This document shows positions 49,600-62,633 of a stretch of DNA of 64,000 nucleotides, piece after piece; the stretch's first letter is position 1; the number at the start of each line of letters is the position of its first letter. The stretch lies in contig NC_079881.1 in the NCBI RefSeq assembly GCF_029227915.1, positions 31,287,501-31,351,500 of the forward strand, in the 5' to 3' direction. Below the pieces are notes generated by a model. It was not told where the DNA came from and made no database searches. It saw nothing but the letters and a program-made list of their open reading frames with translations. This DNA is from Hydractinia symbiolongicarpus (lineage: Eukaryota > Cnidaria > Hydrozoa > Anthoathecata > Hydractiniidae). The translations under genes and the position numbers were made by a program.

Positions 49600-52500
49600 A
49601 GGTCACAGTCCAAAGTTAGTTCAATTAAGTCCCACAGTCAATCGTTTCATTGTTAAAAGCGATGCAACCTAGTAATATCAGAAAAATATCGCTAAATACA
49701 TGTTGGTACGAATATGTGACCCACCGGTTGTAACTCAAACGGAGTGACACCGTTAGAAAGTCAATGAAATGTAGTTTTTGAAACTGTTGCTATTTCTTCA
49801 GTGCGCGCTAACGGCTAGGATTGGTCCCACAGTAAAAAATCACTTATTAATGTAAATTTTTAAAAGAAGCGCTACCACAGCGCCCAGTGTAAACACTGAG
49901 TTCCGGCAATCATGTCCAATTAAGAAGAATGTTATTTCTTGGAGTCCAATTGTCTCATTTATCACATTTATCAGGTCACAGTCCAAAGTTAGTTCAATTA
50001 AGTCTCACAGTCAATCGTTTCATTGTTAAAAGCGATGCAACCTACTGATATCAGAAAAATATCGCTAAATACATGTTGGTACGAATATTTTACCAAACCG
50101 TTGTAACTCAAACGGAGTGACACCGTTAGAAAGTCAATGAAATGTAGTTTTTGAAACTGTTGCTATTTCTTCAGCGCGCGATAACGGCTAGGATTGGTCC
50201 CACAGTAAAAAAATTTTTTATCTTAATTCTTAAATGAAGCGGTACCACAGCGCCCAGTGTAATTGCTGAGTTTCGGCAATCATGTCAAATTAAGAAGAAT
50301 GTTATTTCTTGGAGTCCAATTTTCTCATTTATCACATTTATTAGGTCACAGTCCAAAGTTAGTTCGATTAAGTCCCACAGTCAATCGTTTCATTGTTAAA
50401 AGCGATGCAACTTAGTAATATCAAAAAAAATATCGCTAAATACGTGCTGGTACAAATATTTGACCCAACCGTTGTAACTCAAACGGACTGACACCATTAA
50501 AAAGTCAATCAAATGTAGTTTTTGAAACTGTCGCTATTTCTTCAGCGCGCGATAACGGCTAGGATTGGTCCCACAATAAAAAATGACTTATTAATGTAAA
50601 TTTTTAAAAGAAGCGCTACCACAGCGCCCAGTGTAAACGCTGAGTTCCGGCAATCATGTCAAATTAAGAAGAATGTTATTTCTTGGAGTCCAATTGTCTC
50701 ATTTATCACATTTATCAGGTCACAGTCCAAAGTTAGTTCAATTAAGTCCCACAGTCAATCGTTTCATTGTTAAAAGCGATGCAACCTAGTAATATCAGAA
50801 AAATATCGCTAAATACATGTTGGTACGAATATGTGACCCAACCGTTGTAACTCAAACGGAGTGACACCGTTAGAAAGTCATTGAAATGTAGTTTTTGAAA
50901 CTGTTGCTATTTCTTCAGCGCGCGATAACGGCTAGGATTGGTCCCACAGTAAAAAAATGACTTTTTTATCTTAATTCTTAAATGAAGCGGTACCACAACT
51001 CCCAGTGTAATTGCTGAGTTTCGGCAATTATGTCAAATTAAGAAGAATGTTATTTCTTGGAGTCCAATTTTCTCATTTATCACATTTATTAGGTCACAGT
51101 CCAAAGTTAGTTCGATTAAGTCCCACAGTCAATCGTTTCATTGTTAAAAGCGATGCAACTTAGTAATATCAAAAAAAATATCGCCAAATACGTGTTGGTA
51201 CAAGTATTTGACCCAACCGTTGTAACTCAAACGGACTGACACCATTAAAAAGTCAATCAAATGTAGTTTTTGAAACTGTCGCTATTTCTTCAGCGCGCAA
51301 TAACGGCTAGGATTGGTCCCACAGTAAAAAATGACTTATTAATGTAAATTTTTTAAAGAAGCGCTACCACAGCGCCCAGCGTAAACGTTGAGTTCCGGCA
51401 ATCATGTCAAATTAAGAAGAATGTTATTTCTTGGAGTCCAATTGTCTCATTTATCACATTTATCAGGTCACAGTCCAAAGTTAGTTCAATTAAGTCCCAC
51501 AGTCAATCGTTTCATTGTTAAAAGCGATGCAACCTAGTAATATCAGAAAAATATCGCTAAATACATGTTGGTACGAATATGTTACCCAACCGTTGTTACT
51601 CAAACGGAGTTACACCGTTAGAAAGTCAATGAAATGTAGTTTTTGAAACTGTTGCTATTTCTTCAGCGCGCGATAACGGCTAGGATTGGTCCCACAGTAA
51701 AAAAAATGACTTTTTTTATCTTAATTCTTAAATGAAGCGGTACCACAGCGACCAGTGTAATCGCTGAGTTTCAGCAATCATGCCAAATTAAGAAGAATGT
51801 TATTTCTTGGAGGCCAATTGTCTCATTTATCACATTTATCAGGTCACAGTCCAAAGTTAGTTCAATTAAGTCCCACAGTCAAACGTTTCATTGTTAAAAA
51901 CGATGCAACCTAGTAATATCAAAAAAAATATCGCTAAATACATGTTGGTACGAATATTTGACCCAACCGTTGTAACTCAAACGGACTAACACCATTAAAA
52001 AGTCAATCAAATGTAGTTTTTGAAACTGTCGCTATTTCTTAAGCGCGCAATAACGGCTAGGATTGGTCCCACAGTAAAAAATGACTTATTAATGTAAATT
52101 TTTAAAAGAAGCGCTACCACAGCGCCCAGCGTAAACGTTGAGTTCCGGCAATCATGTCAAATTAAGAAGAATGTTATTTCTTGGAGTCCAATTGTCTCAT
52201 TTATCACATTTATCAGGTCACAGTCCAAAGTTAGTTCAATTAAGTCCCACAGTCAATCGTTTCATTGTTAAAAGCGATGCAACCTAGTAATATCAGAAAA
52301 ATATCGCTAAATACACGTTGGTACGAATATGTGACCCACCGGTTGTAACTCAAACGGAGTGACACCGTTAGAAAGTCAATGAAATGTAGTTTTTGAAACT
52401 GTTGCTATTTCTTCAGTGCGCGCTAACGGCTAGGATTGGTCCCACAGTAAAAAATCACTTATTAATGTAAATTTTTAAAAGAAGCGCTACCACAGCGCCC

Positions 52501-52965
52501 AGTGTAAACGCTGAGTTCCGGCAATCATGTCCAATTAAGAAGAATGTTATTTCTTGGAGTCCAATTGTCTCATTTATCACATTTATCAGGTCACAGTCTA
52601 AAGTTAGTTCAATTAAGTCTCACAGTCAATCGTTTCATTGTTAAAAGCGATGCAACCTAGTAATATCAAAAAAAAATATCGCTAAATACATGTTGGTACG
52701 AATATGTTACCAAACCGTTGTAACTCAAACGGAGTGACACCGTTAGAAAGTCAATGAAATGTAGTTTTTGAAACTGTTGCTATTTCTTCAGCGGGCGATA
52801 ACGGCTAGGATTGGTCCCACAGTAAAAAAATGACTTTTTTTTATCTTAATTCTTAAATGAAGCGGTACCACAGCGACCAGTGTAATCGCTGAGTTTCAGC
52901 AATCATGCCAAATTAAGAAGAATGTTATTTCTTGGAGTTCAATTGTCTCATTTATCACATTTATC
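49600..52965. repeat. Nine monomers, partial seven-monomer repeat
   Basis: Starts at 49600, 49973, 50343, 50717, 51091, 51465, 51841, 52215 and 52588. The pair at 49600 and 49973 (CCCACCGGTTG, then AGTCTCACAG with ACCAAACCG) recurs at 52215 and 52588, offset 2,615 bp. The copies at 50717 and 51091 are the dimer type of the next block. The variant CAGCGTAAACGTTGAG is in the copies at 51091 and 51841. Confidence 0.88.
50207..50220. other. Loss of TGAC between the A-run and T-run
   Basis: In the 370-bp monomer at 49973 the usual A7-TGAC-T6 reads A7-T6 directly. The four missing bases are the centre of the A-run/T-run palindrome and explain why this is the shortest monomer outside the 14-bp-deletion class. 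Confidence 0.88.
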
Positions 52966-55961
52966 AGGTCACAGTCCAAAGTTAGTTCAATTAAGTCCAA
53001 CAGTCAATCGTTTCATTGTTAAAAGCGATGCAACCTAGTAATATCAAAAAAAAATATCGCTAAATACATGTTGGTACGAATATTTGACCCAACCGTTGTA
53101 ACTCAAACGGACTTACACCATTAAAAAGTCAATCAAATGTAGTTTTTGAAACTGTCGCTATTTCTTCAGCGCGCAATAACGGCTAGGATTGGTCCCACAG
53201 TAAAAAAAATGATCTTTTTATCTTAATTCTTAGATGAAGCGGTACCACAGCGCCCAGTGTAATTGCTGAGTTTCGGCAATCATGTCAAATTAAGAAGAAT
53301 GTTATTTCTTGGAGTCCAATTGTCTCATTTATCACATTTATCAGGTCACAGTCCAAAGTTAGTTCAATTAAGTCCCACAGTCAATCGTTTCATTGTTAAA
53401 AGCGATGCAACCTAGTAATATCAGAAAAATATCGCTAAATACATGTTGGTACGAATATGTGACCCAACCGTTGTAACTCAAACGGAGTGACACCGTGGGA
53501 AAGTCATTGAAATGTAGTTTTTGAAACTGTTGCTATTTCTTCAGCGCGCGATAACGGCTAGGATTGGTCCCACAGTAAAAAAATGACTTTTTTATCTTAA
53601 TTCTTAAATGAAGCGGTACCACAGCGCCCAGTGTAATTGCTGAGTTTCGGCAATCATGTCAAATTAAGAATAATGTTATTTCTTGGAGTCCAATTTTCTC
53701 ATTTATCACATTTATTAGGTCACAGTCCAAAGTTAGTTCGATTAAGTCCCACAGTCAATCGTTTCATTGTTAAAAGCGATGCAACTTAGTAATATCAAAA
53801 AAAATATCGCTAAATACGTGTTGGTACAAATATTTGACCCAACCGTTGTAACTCAAACGGACTGACACCATTAAAAAGTCAATCAAATGTAGTTTTTGAA
53901 ACTGTCGCTATTTCTTCAGCGTGCGATAACGGCTGGGATTGGTCCCACAGTAAAAAATGACTTATTAATGTAAATTTTTAAAAGAAGCGCTACCACAGCG
54001 CCCAGTGTAAACGCTGAGTTCCGGCAATCATGTCAAATTAAGAAGAATGTTATTTCTTGGAGTCCAATTGTCTCATTTATCACATTTATCAGGTCACAGT
54101 CCAAAGTTAGTTCAATTAAGTCCCACAGTCAATCGTTTCATTGTTAAAAGCGATGCAACCTAGTAATATCAGAAAAATATCGCTAAATACATGTTGGTAC
54201 GAATATGTGACCCAACCGTTGTAACTCAAACGGAGTGACACCGTTAGAAAGTAATTGAAATGTAGTTTTTGAAACTGTTGCTATTTCTTCAGCGCGCGAT
54301 AACGGCTAGGATTGGTCCCACAGTAAAAAAATGACTTTTTTATCTTAATTCTTAAATGAAGCGGTACCACAGCGCCCAGTGTAATTGCTGAGTCTCGGCA
54401 ATCATGTCAAATTAAGAAGAATGTTATTTCTTGGAGTCCAATTTTCTCATTTATCACATTTATTAGGTCACAGTCCAAAGTTAGTTCGATTAAGTCCCAC
54501 AGTCATTCGTTTCATTGTTAAAAGCGATGCAACTTAGTAATATCAAAAAAAATATCGCTAAATACGTGTTGGTACAAATATTTGACCCAACCGTTGTAAC
54601 TCAAACGGACTGACACCATTAAAAAGTCAATCAAATGAAGTTTTTGAAACTGTCGCTATTTCTTCAGCGCGCAATAACGGCTAGGATTGGTCCCACAGTA
54701 AAAAATGACTTATTAATGTAAATTTTTAAAAGAAGCGCTACCACAGCGCCCAGCGTAAACGTTGAGTTTCGGCAATCATGTCAAATTAAGAAGAATGTTA
54801 TTTCTTGGAGTCCAATTGTCTCATTTATCACATTTATCAGGTCACAGTCCAAAGTTAGTTCAATTAAGTCCCACAGTCAATCGTTTCATTGTTAAAAGCG
54901 ATGCAACCTCGTAATATCAGAAAAATATCGCTAAATACATGTTGGTACGAATATGTGACCCAACCGTTGTAACTCAAACGGAGTGACACCGTTAGAAAGT
55001 CATTGAAATGTAGTTTTTGAAACTGTTGCTATTTCTTCAGCGCGCGATAACGGCTAGGATTGGTCCCACAGTAAAAAAATGACTTTTTTATCTTAATTCT
55101 TAAATGAAGCGGTACCACAGCGCCCAGTGTGATTGCTGAGTTTCGGCAATCATGTCAAATTAAGAAGAATGTTATTTCTTGGAGTCCAATTTTCTCATTT
55201 ATCACATTTATTAGGTCACAGTCCAAAGTTAGTTCGATTAAGTCCCACAGTCAATCGTTTCATTGTTAAAAGCGATGCAACTTAGTAATATCAAAAAAAA
55301 TATCGCTAAATACGTGTTGGTACAAATATTTGACCCAACCGTTGTAACTCAAACGGACTGACACCATTAAAAAGTCAATCAAATGTAGTTTTTGAAACTG
55401 TCGCTATTTCTTCAGCGCGCGATAACGGCTAGGATTGGTCCCACAGTAAAAAATGACTTATTAATGTAAATTTTTAAAAGAAGCGCTACCACAGCGCCCA
55501 GTGTAAACGCTGAGTTCCGGCAATCATGTCAAATTAAGAAGAATGTTATTTCTTGGGGTCCAATTGTCTCATTTATCACATTTATCAGGTCACAGTCCAA
55601 AGTTAGTTCAATTAAGTCCCACAGTCAATCGTTTAATTGTTAAAAGAGATGCAACCTAGTAATATCAGAAAAATATCGCTAAATACATGTTGGTACGAAT
55701 ATGTGACCCAACCGTTGTAACTCAAACGGAGTGACACCGTTAGAAACTCAATGAAAGGTAGTTTTTGAAACTGTTGCTATTTCTTCAGCGCGCAATAACG
55801 GCTAGGATTGGTCCCACAGTAAAAAAATGACTTTTTTTATCTTAATTCTTAAATGAAGCGGTACCACAGCGACCAGTGTAATCGCTGAGTTTCAGCAATC
55901 ATGCCAAATTAAGAAGAATGTTATTTCTTGGAGTTCAATTGTCTCATTTATCACATTTATC
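52966..55961. repeat. 748-bp dimers; first member of a 2,995-bp octamer repeat
   Basis: Starts at 52966, 53343, 53717, 54091, 54465, 54839, 55213 and 55587. From 53343, monomers with GAGTGACACCG and CATTGAAATG alternate with TACGTGTTGGTACAAATA monomers every 748 bp (53343, 54091, 54839). Markers AGTCCAACAGTC (52995), TGATCTTTTTATC (53211) and AAAGTAATTGAAATG (54251) recur about 2,995 bp downstream. Private changes include CACCGTGGGAAAG and AAGAATAATG. Confidence 0.9.
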
Positions 55962-57320
55962 AGGTCACAGTCCAAAGTTAGTTCAATTAAGTCCAACAGT
56001 CAATCGTTTCATTGTTAAAAGCGATGCAACCTAGTAATATCAAAAAAAAATATCGCTAAATACATGTTGGTAAGAATATTTGACCCAACCGTTGTAACTC
56101 AAACGGACTTACACCATTAAAAAGTCAATCAAATGTAGTTTTTGAAACTGTCGCTATTTCTTCAGCGCGCAATAACGGCTAGGATTGGTCCCACAGTAAA
56201 AAAATGATCTTTTTATCTTAATTCTTAGATGAAGCGGTACCACAGCGCCCAGTGTAATTGCTGAGTTTCGGCAATCATGTCAAATTAAGAAGAATGTTAT
56301 TTCTTGGAGTCCAATTGTCTCATTTATCACATTTATCAGGTCACAGTCCAAAGTTAGTTCAATTAAGTCCCACAGTCAATCGTTTCATTGTTAAAAGCGA
56401 TGCAACCTAGTAATATCAGAAAAATATCGCTAAATACATGTTGGTACGAATATGTGACCCAACCGTTGTAACTCAAACGGAGTGACACCGTTAGAAAGTC
56501 ATTGAAATGTAGTTTTTGAAACTGTTGCTATTTCTTCAGCGCGCGATAACGGCTAGGATTGGTCCCACAGTAAAAAAATGACTTTTTTATCTTAATTCTT
56601 AAATGAAGCGGTACCACAGCGCCCAGTGTGATTGCTGAGTTTCGGCAATCATGTCAAATTAAGAAGAATGTTATTTCTTGGAGTCCAATTTTCTCATTTA
56701 TCACATTTATTAGGTCACAGTCCAAAGTTAGTTCGATTAAGTCCCACAGTCAATCGTTTCATTGTTAAAAGCGATGCAACTTAGTAATATCAAAAAAAAT
56801 ATCGCTAAATACGTGTTGGTACAAATATTTGACCCAACCGTTGTAACTCAAACGGACTGACACCATTAAAAAGTCAAACAAATGTAGTTTTTGAAACTGT
56901 CGCTATTTCTTCAGCGCGCGATAACGGCTAGGATTGGTCCCACAGTAAAAAATGACTTATTAATGTAAATTTTTAAAAGAAGCGCTACCACAGCGCCCAG
57001 TGTAAACGCTGAGTTCCGGCAATTATGTCAAATTAAGAAGAATGTTATTTCTTGGAGTCCAATTGTCTCATTTATCACATTTATCAGGTCACAGTCCAAA
57101 GTTAGTTCAATTAAGTCCCACAGTCAATCGTTTCATTGTTAAAAGCGATGCAACCTAGTAATATCAGAAAAATATCGCTAAATACATGTTGGTACGAATA
57201 TGTGACCCAACTGTTGTAACTCAAACGGAGTGACACCGTTAGAAAGTAATTGAAATGTAGTTTTTGAAACTGTTGCTATTTCTTCAGCGCGCGATAACGG
57301 CTAGGATTGGTCCCACAGTA
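55962..57320. repeat. Second member of the 2,995-bp octamer repeat
   Basis: Monomers at 55962, 56338, 56712 and 57086 pair with 52966, 53343, 53717 and 54091 at offsets of 2,995-2,996 bp. Pairing stops near 57320, where the following monomers become short or A-like. CCAGTGTGATTGC occurs at 55131 and 56630, showing that a four-monomer relation also exists. Confidence 0.9.
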
Positions 57321-58760
57321 AAAAAAATGACTTTTTTTTATCTTAATTCTTAAATGAAGCGGTACCACAGCGCCCAGTGTAATTGCTGAGTTTCGGCAAT
57401 CATGTCAAATTAAGAAGAATGTTATTTCTTGGAGTCCAATTGTCTCATTTATCACATTTATCAGGTCACAGTCCAAAGTTAGTTCAATTAAGTCCCACAG
57501 TCAATCGTTTCATTGTTAAAAGCGATGCAACCTAGTAATATCAGAAAAATATCGCTACGAATATGTGACCCAACCGTTGTAACTCAAACGAAGTGACATC
57601 GTTAGAAAGTCAATGAAATGTAGTTTTTGAAACTGTTGCTATTTCTTCAGCGCGCGATAACGGCTAGGATTGGTCCCACAGTAAAAAATGACTTAATAAT
57701 GTAAATTTTTAAAAGAAGCGCTACCACAGCGCCCAGTGTAAACGCTGAGTTCCGGCAATCATGTCAAATTAAGAAGAATGTTATTTCTTGGGGTCCAATT
57801 GTCTCATTTATCACATTTATCAGGTCACAGTCCAAAGTTAGTTCAATTAAGTCCCACAGTCAATCGTTTAATTGTTAAAAGAGATGCAACCTAGTAATAT
57901 CAGAAAAATATCGCTAAATACATGTTGGTAAGAATATGTGACCCAACCGTTGTAACTCAAACGGAGTGACACCGTTAGAAACTCAATGAAATGTAGTTTT
58001 TGAAACAGTTGCTATTTCTTCAGCGCGCGATAACGGCTAGGATGGTCCCACAGTAAAAAAATGACTTTTTTTTTTATCTTAATTCTTAAATGAAGCGGTA
58101 CCACAGCGACCAGTGTAATCGCTGAGTTTCAGCAATCATGCCAAATTAAGAAGAATGTTATTTCTTGGAGTCCAATTGTCTCATTTATCACATTTATCAG
58201 GTCACAGTCCAAAGTTAGTTCAATTAAGTCCCACAGTCAATCGTTTCATTGTTAAAAGCGATCCAACCTAGTAATATCAAAAAAAATATCGCTAAATACA
58301 TGTTGGTACGAATATTTGACCCAACCGTTGTAACTCAAACGGACTAACACCATTAAAAAGTCAATCAAATGTAGTTTTTGGAACTGTCGCTCTTTCTTCA
58401 TCGCGCAATAACGACTAGGATTGGTCCCACAGTAAAAAAATGACTTTTTTATCTTAATTCTTAAATGAAGCGGTACCACAGCGCCCAGTGTAATTGCTGA
58501 GTTTCGGCAATCATGTCAAATTAAGAAAAATGTTATTTCTTGGAGTCCAATTGTCTCATTTATTACATTTATCAGGTGACAGTCCAAATTTAGCTCAATT
58601 AAGTCCCACAGTCAATCGTTTCATTGTTAAAAGCGATGCAACCTAGTAATATCAGAAAAATATCGCTACCAATATGTGACCCAACCGTTGTAACTCAAAC
58701 GAAGTGACACCGTTAGAAAGTCAATGAAATGTAGTTTTTGAAACTGTTGCTATTTCTTCA
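57300..58760. repeat. 1,474-bp tetramer, first copy (approximate limits)
   Basis: Monomers at 57463 (short), 57822, 58199 and 58574 (short) have partners 1,472-1,474 bp downstream. Markers are GACATCGTTAG, TTGGGGTCCAATTG (57790), AAAAGAGATGC, GAAACAGTTGC (58002), GCGATCCAACC, CTTCATCGCGC and TTATTACATTTATC. A shared 75-codon minus-strand open frame at 58252-58479 is a product of the repeat. Confidence 0.92.
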
Positions 58761-60404
58761 GCGCGCGATAACGGCTAGGATTGGTCCCACAGTAAAAAAA
58801 ATGACTTTTTTTTATCTTAATTCTTAAATGAAGCGGTACCACAGCGCCCAGTGTAATTGCTGAGTTTCGGCAATCATGTCAAATTAAGAAGAATGTTATT
58901 TCTTGGAGTCCAATTGTCTCATTTATCACATTTATCAGGTCACAGTCCAAAGTTAGTTCAATTAAGTCCCACAGTCAATCGTTTCATTGTTAAAAGCGAT
59001 GCAACCTAGTAATATCAGAAAAATATCGCTACGAATATGTGACCCAACCGTATTAACTCAAACGAAGTGACATCGTTAGAAAGTCAATGAAATGTAGTTT
59101 TTGAAACTGTTGCTATTTCTTCAGCGCGCGATAACGGCTAGGATTGGTCCCACAGTAAAAAATGACTTAATAATGTAAATTTTTAAAAGAAGCGCTACCA
59201 CAGCGCCCAGTGTAAACGCTGAGTTCCGGCAATCATGTCAAATTAAGAAGAATGTTATTTCTTGGGGTCCAATTGTCTCATTTATCACATTTATCAGGTC
59301 ACAGTCCAAAGTTAGTTCAATTAAGTCCCACAGTCAATCGTTTAATTGTTAAAAGAGATGCAACCTAGTAATATCAGAAAAATATCGCTAAATACATGTT
59401 GGTAAGAATATGTGACCCAACCGTTGTAACTCAAACGGAGTGACACCGTTAGAAACTCAATGAAATGTAGTTTTTGAAACAGTTGCTATTTCTTCAGCGC
59501 GCGATAACGGCTAGGATGGTCCCACAGTAAAAAAATGACTTTTTTTTATCTTAATTCTTAAATGAAGCGGTACCACAGCGACCAGTGTAATCGCTGAGTT
59601 TCAGCAATCATGCCAAATTAAGAAGAATGTTATTTCTTGGAGTCCAATTGTCTCATTTATCACATTTATCAGGTCACAGTCCAAAGTTAGTTCAATTAAG
59701 TCCCACAGTCAATCGTTTCATTGTTAAAAGCGATCCAACCTAGTAATATCAAAAAAAATATCGCTAAATACATGTTGGTACGAATATTTGACCCAACCGT
59801 TGTAACTCAAACGGACTAACACCATTAAAAAGTCAATCAAATGTAGTTTTTGGAACTGTCGCTCTTTCTTCATCGCGCAATAACGACTAGGATTGGTCCC
59901 ACAGTAAAAAAATGACTTTTTTATCTTAATTCTTAAATGAAGCGGTACCACAGCGCCCAGTGTAATTGCTGAGTTTCGGCAATCATGTCAAATTAAGAAA
60001 AATGTTATTTCTTGGAGTCCAATTGTCTCATTTATTACATTTATCAGGTGACAGTCCAAATTTAGCTCAATTAAGTCCCACAGTCAATCGTTTCATTGTT
60101 AAAAGCGATGCAACCTAGTAATATCAGAAAAATATCGCTACCAATATGTGACCCAACCGTTGTAACTCAAACGAAGTGACACCGTTAGAAAGTCAATGAA
60201 ATGTAGTTTTTGAAACTGTTGCTATTTCTTCAGCGCGCGATAACGGCTAGGATTGGTCCCACAGTAAAAAATGACTTATTAATGTAAATTTTTAAAAGAA
60301 GCGCTACCACAGCGCCCAGTATAAACGCTGAGTTCCGGCAATCATGTCAAATTAAGAAGAATGTTATTTCTTGGAGTCCAATTGTCTCATTTATCACATT
60401 TATC
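58760..60404. repeat. 1,474-bp tetramer, second copy (approximate start)
   Basis: Monomers at 58937, 59296, 59671 and 60046 pair with 57463, 57822, 58199 and 58574. The offset drops from 1,474 to 1,472 because of a two-base difference in a T-run near 58070. The last monomer ends with cassette I and CAGTATAAACGC, unlike its partner, marking the right limit. ACCGTATTAACTC is a private change in this copy. Confidence 0.92.
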
Positions 60405-62633
60405 AGGTCACAGTCCAAAGTTAGATCAATTAAGTCCCACAGTCAATTGTTTAATTGTTAAAAGCGATGCAACCTAGTAATATCAGAAAAATATCGCTAA
60501 ATACATGTTGGTACGAATATGTGACCCACCGGTTGTAACTCAAACGGAGTGCCACCGTTAGAAAGTCAATGAAATGTTGTTTTTGAAACTGTTGCTATTT
60601 CTTCCGTGCGCGCTAACGGCTAGGATTGGTCCCACAGTGAAAAATCACTTATTAATGTAAATTTTTAAAAGAAGCGCTAATACAGCGCCCAGTGTAAACG
60701 CTGAGTTCCGGCAATCATGTCAAATTAAGAAGAATGTTATTTCTTGGAGTCCAATTGTCTCATTTATTACATTTATCAGGTCACAGTCCAAAGTTAGTTC
60801 AATTAAGTCCCACAGTCAATCGTTTCATTGTTAAAAGCGATGCAACCTAGTAATATCAGAAAAATATCGCTAAATACATGTTGGTACCAATATGTGACCC
60901 AACCGTTGTAACTCAAACGGAGTGACACCGTTAGAAAGTCAATGAAATGTAGTTTTTGAAACTGTTGCTATTTGTTCAGCGCGCGATAACGGCTAGGATT
61001 GGTCCCACAGTAAAAAATGACTTATTAATGTAAATTTTTAAAAGAAGCGCTACCACAGCGCCCAGTATAAACGCTGAGTTCCGGCAATCATGTCAAATTA
61101 AGAAGAATGTTATTTCTTGGAGTCCAATTGTCTCATTTATCACATTTATCAGGTCACAGTCCAAAGTTAGTTCAATTAAGTCCCACAGTCAATCGTTTAA
61201 TTGTTAAAAGCGATGCAACCTAGTAATATCAGAAAAATATCGCTAAATACATGTTGGTACGAATATGTGACCCACCGGTTGTAACTCAAACGGAGTGACA
61301 CCGTTAGAAAGTCAATGAAATGTTTTTTTTGAAACTGTTGCTATTTCTTCAGTGCGCGCTAACGGCTAGGATTGGTCCCACAGTGAAAAATCACTTATTA
61401 ATGTAAATTTTTAAAAGAAGCGCTACCACAGCGCCCAGTGTAAACGCTGAGTTCCAGCAATCATGTCAAATTAAGAAGAATGTTATTTCTTGGAGTCCAA
61501 TTGTCTCATTTATCACATTTATCAGGTCACAGTCCAAAGTTAGTTCAATTAAGTCCCACAGTCAATCGTTTCATTGTTAAAAGCGATGCAACCTAGTAAT
61601 ATCAGAAAAATATCGCTAAATACATGTTGGTACGAATATGTTACCCAACCGTTGTAACTCAAACGGAGTGACACCGTTAGAAACTCAATGAAATGTAGTT
61701 TTTGAAACTGTTGCTATTTCTTCAGCGCGCGATAACGGCTGGGATTGGTCGCACAGTAAAAAAATGACTTTTTTTTATCTTAATTCTTAAATGAAGCGGT
61801 ACCACAGCGACCAGTGTAATCGCTGAGTTTCAGCAATCATGCCAAATTAAGAAGAATGTTATTTCTTGGAGTCCAATTGTCTTATATATCACATTTATCA
61901 GGTCACAGTCCAAAGTTAGTTCAATTAAGCCCCACAGTCAATCGTTTCATTGTTAAAAGCGATCCAACCTAGTAATATCAAAAAAAATATCGCTAAATAC
62001 ATGTTGGTACGAATATTTGACCCAACCGTTGCAACTCAAACGGACTAACACCATTAAAAAGTCAATCAAATGTAGTTTTTGAAACTGTCGCTATTTCTTC
62101 AGCGCGCAATAACGACTAGGATTGGTCCCACAGTAAAAAAATGACATTTTTATCTTAATTCTTAAATGAAGCGGTACCACAGCGCCCAGTGTAATTGCTG
62201 AGTTTCGGCAATCATGTCAAATTAAGAAGAATATTATTTCTTGGAGTCCAATTGTCTCATTTATCACATTTATCAGGTGACAGCCCAAATTTAGCTCAAT
62301 TAAGTCCCACAGTCAATCGTTTCATTGTTAAAAGCGATGCAACCTAGTAATATCAGAAAAATATCGCTACCAATATGTGACCCAATCGTTGTAACTCAAA
62401 CGAAGTGACACCGTTAGAAATTCAATGAAATGTAGTTTTTGAAACTGTTGCTATTTCTTCAGCGCGCGATAACGGCTAGGATTGGTCCCACAGTAAAAAA
62501 TGACTTATTAATGTAAATTTTTAAAAGAAGCGCTACCACAGCGCCCAGTATAAACGCTGAGTTCCGGCAATCATGTCAAATTAAGAAGAATGTTATTTCT
62601 TGGAGTCCATTTGTCTCCTTTATCACATTTATC
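60405..62633. repeat. Mixed monomers with a 746-bp related pair
   Basis: Starts at 60405, 60778, 61151, 61524, 61900 and 62275. The copies at 60405 and 61151 share CCCACCGGTTG, AGTGCGCGCTAACGG and CACAGTGAAAAATCAC at 746 bp spacing. The copy at 60778 has TTGGTACCAATATG and TTTGTTCAGC. The copy at 61900 shares GCGATCCAACC and CGACTAGG with 58199 and 59671. The copy at 62275 is short. Confidence 0.88.
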
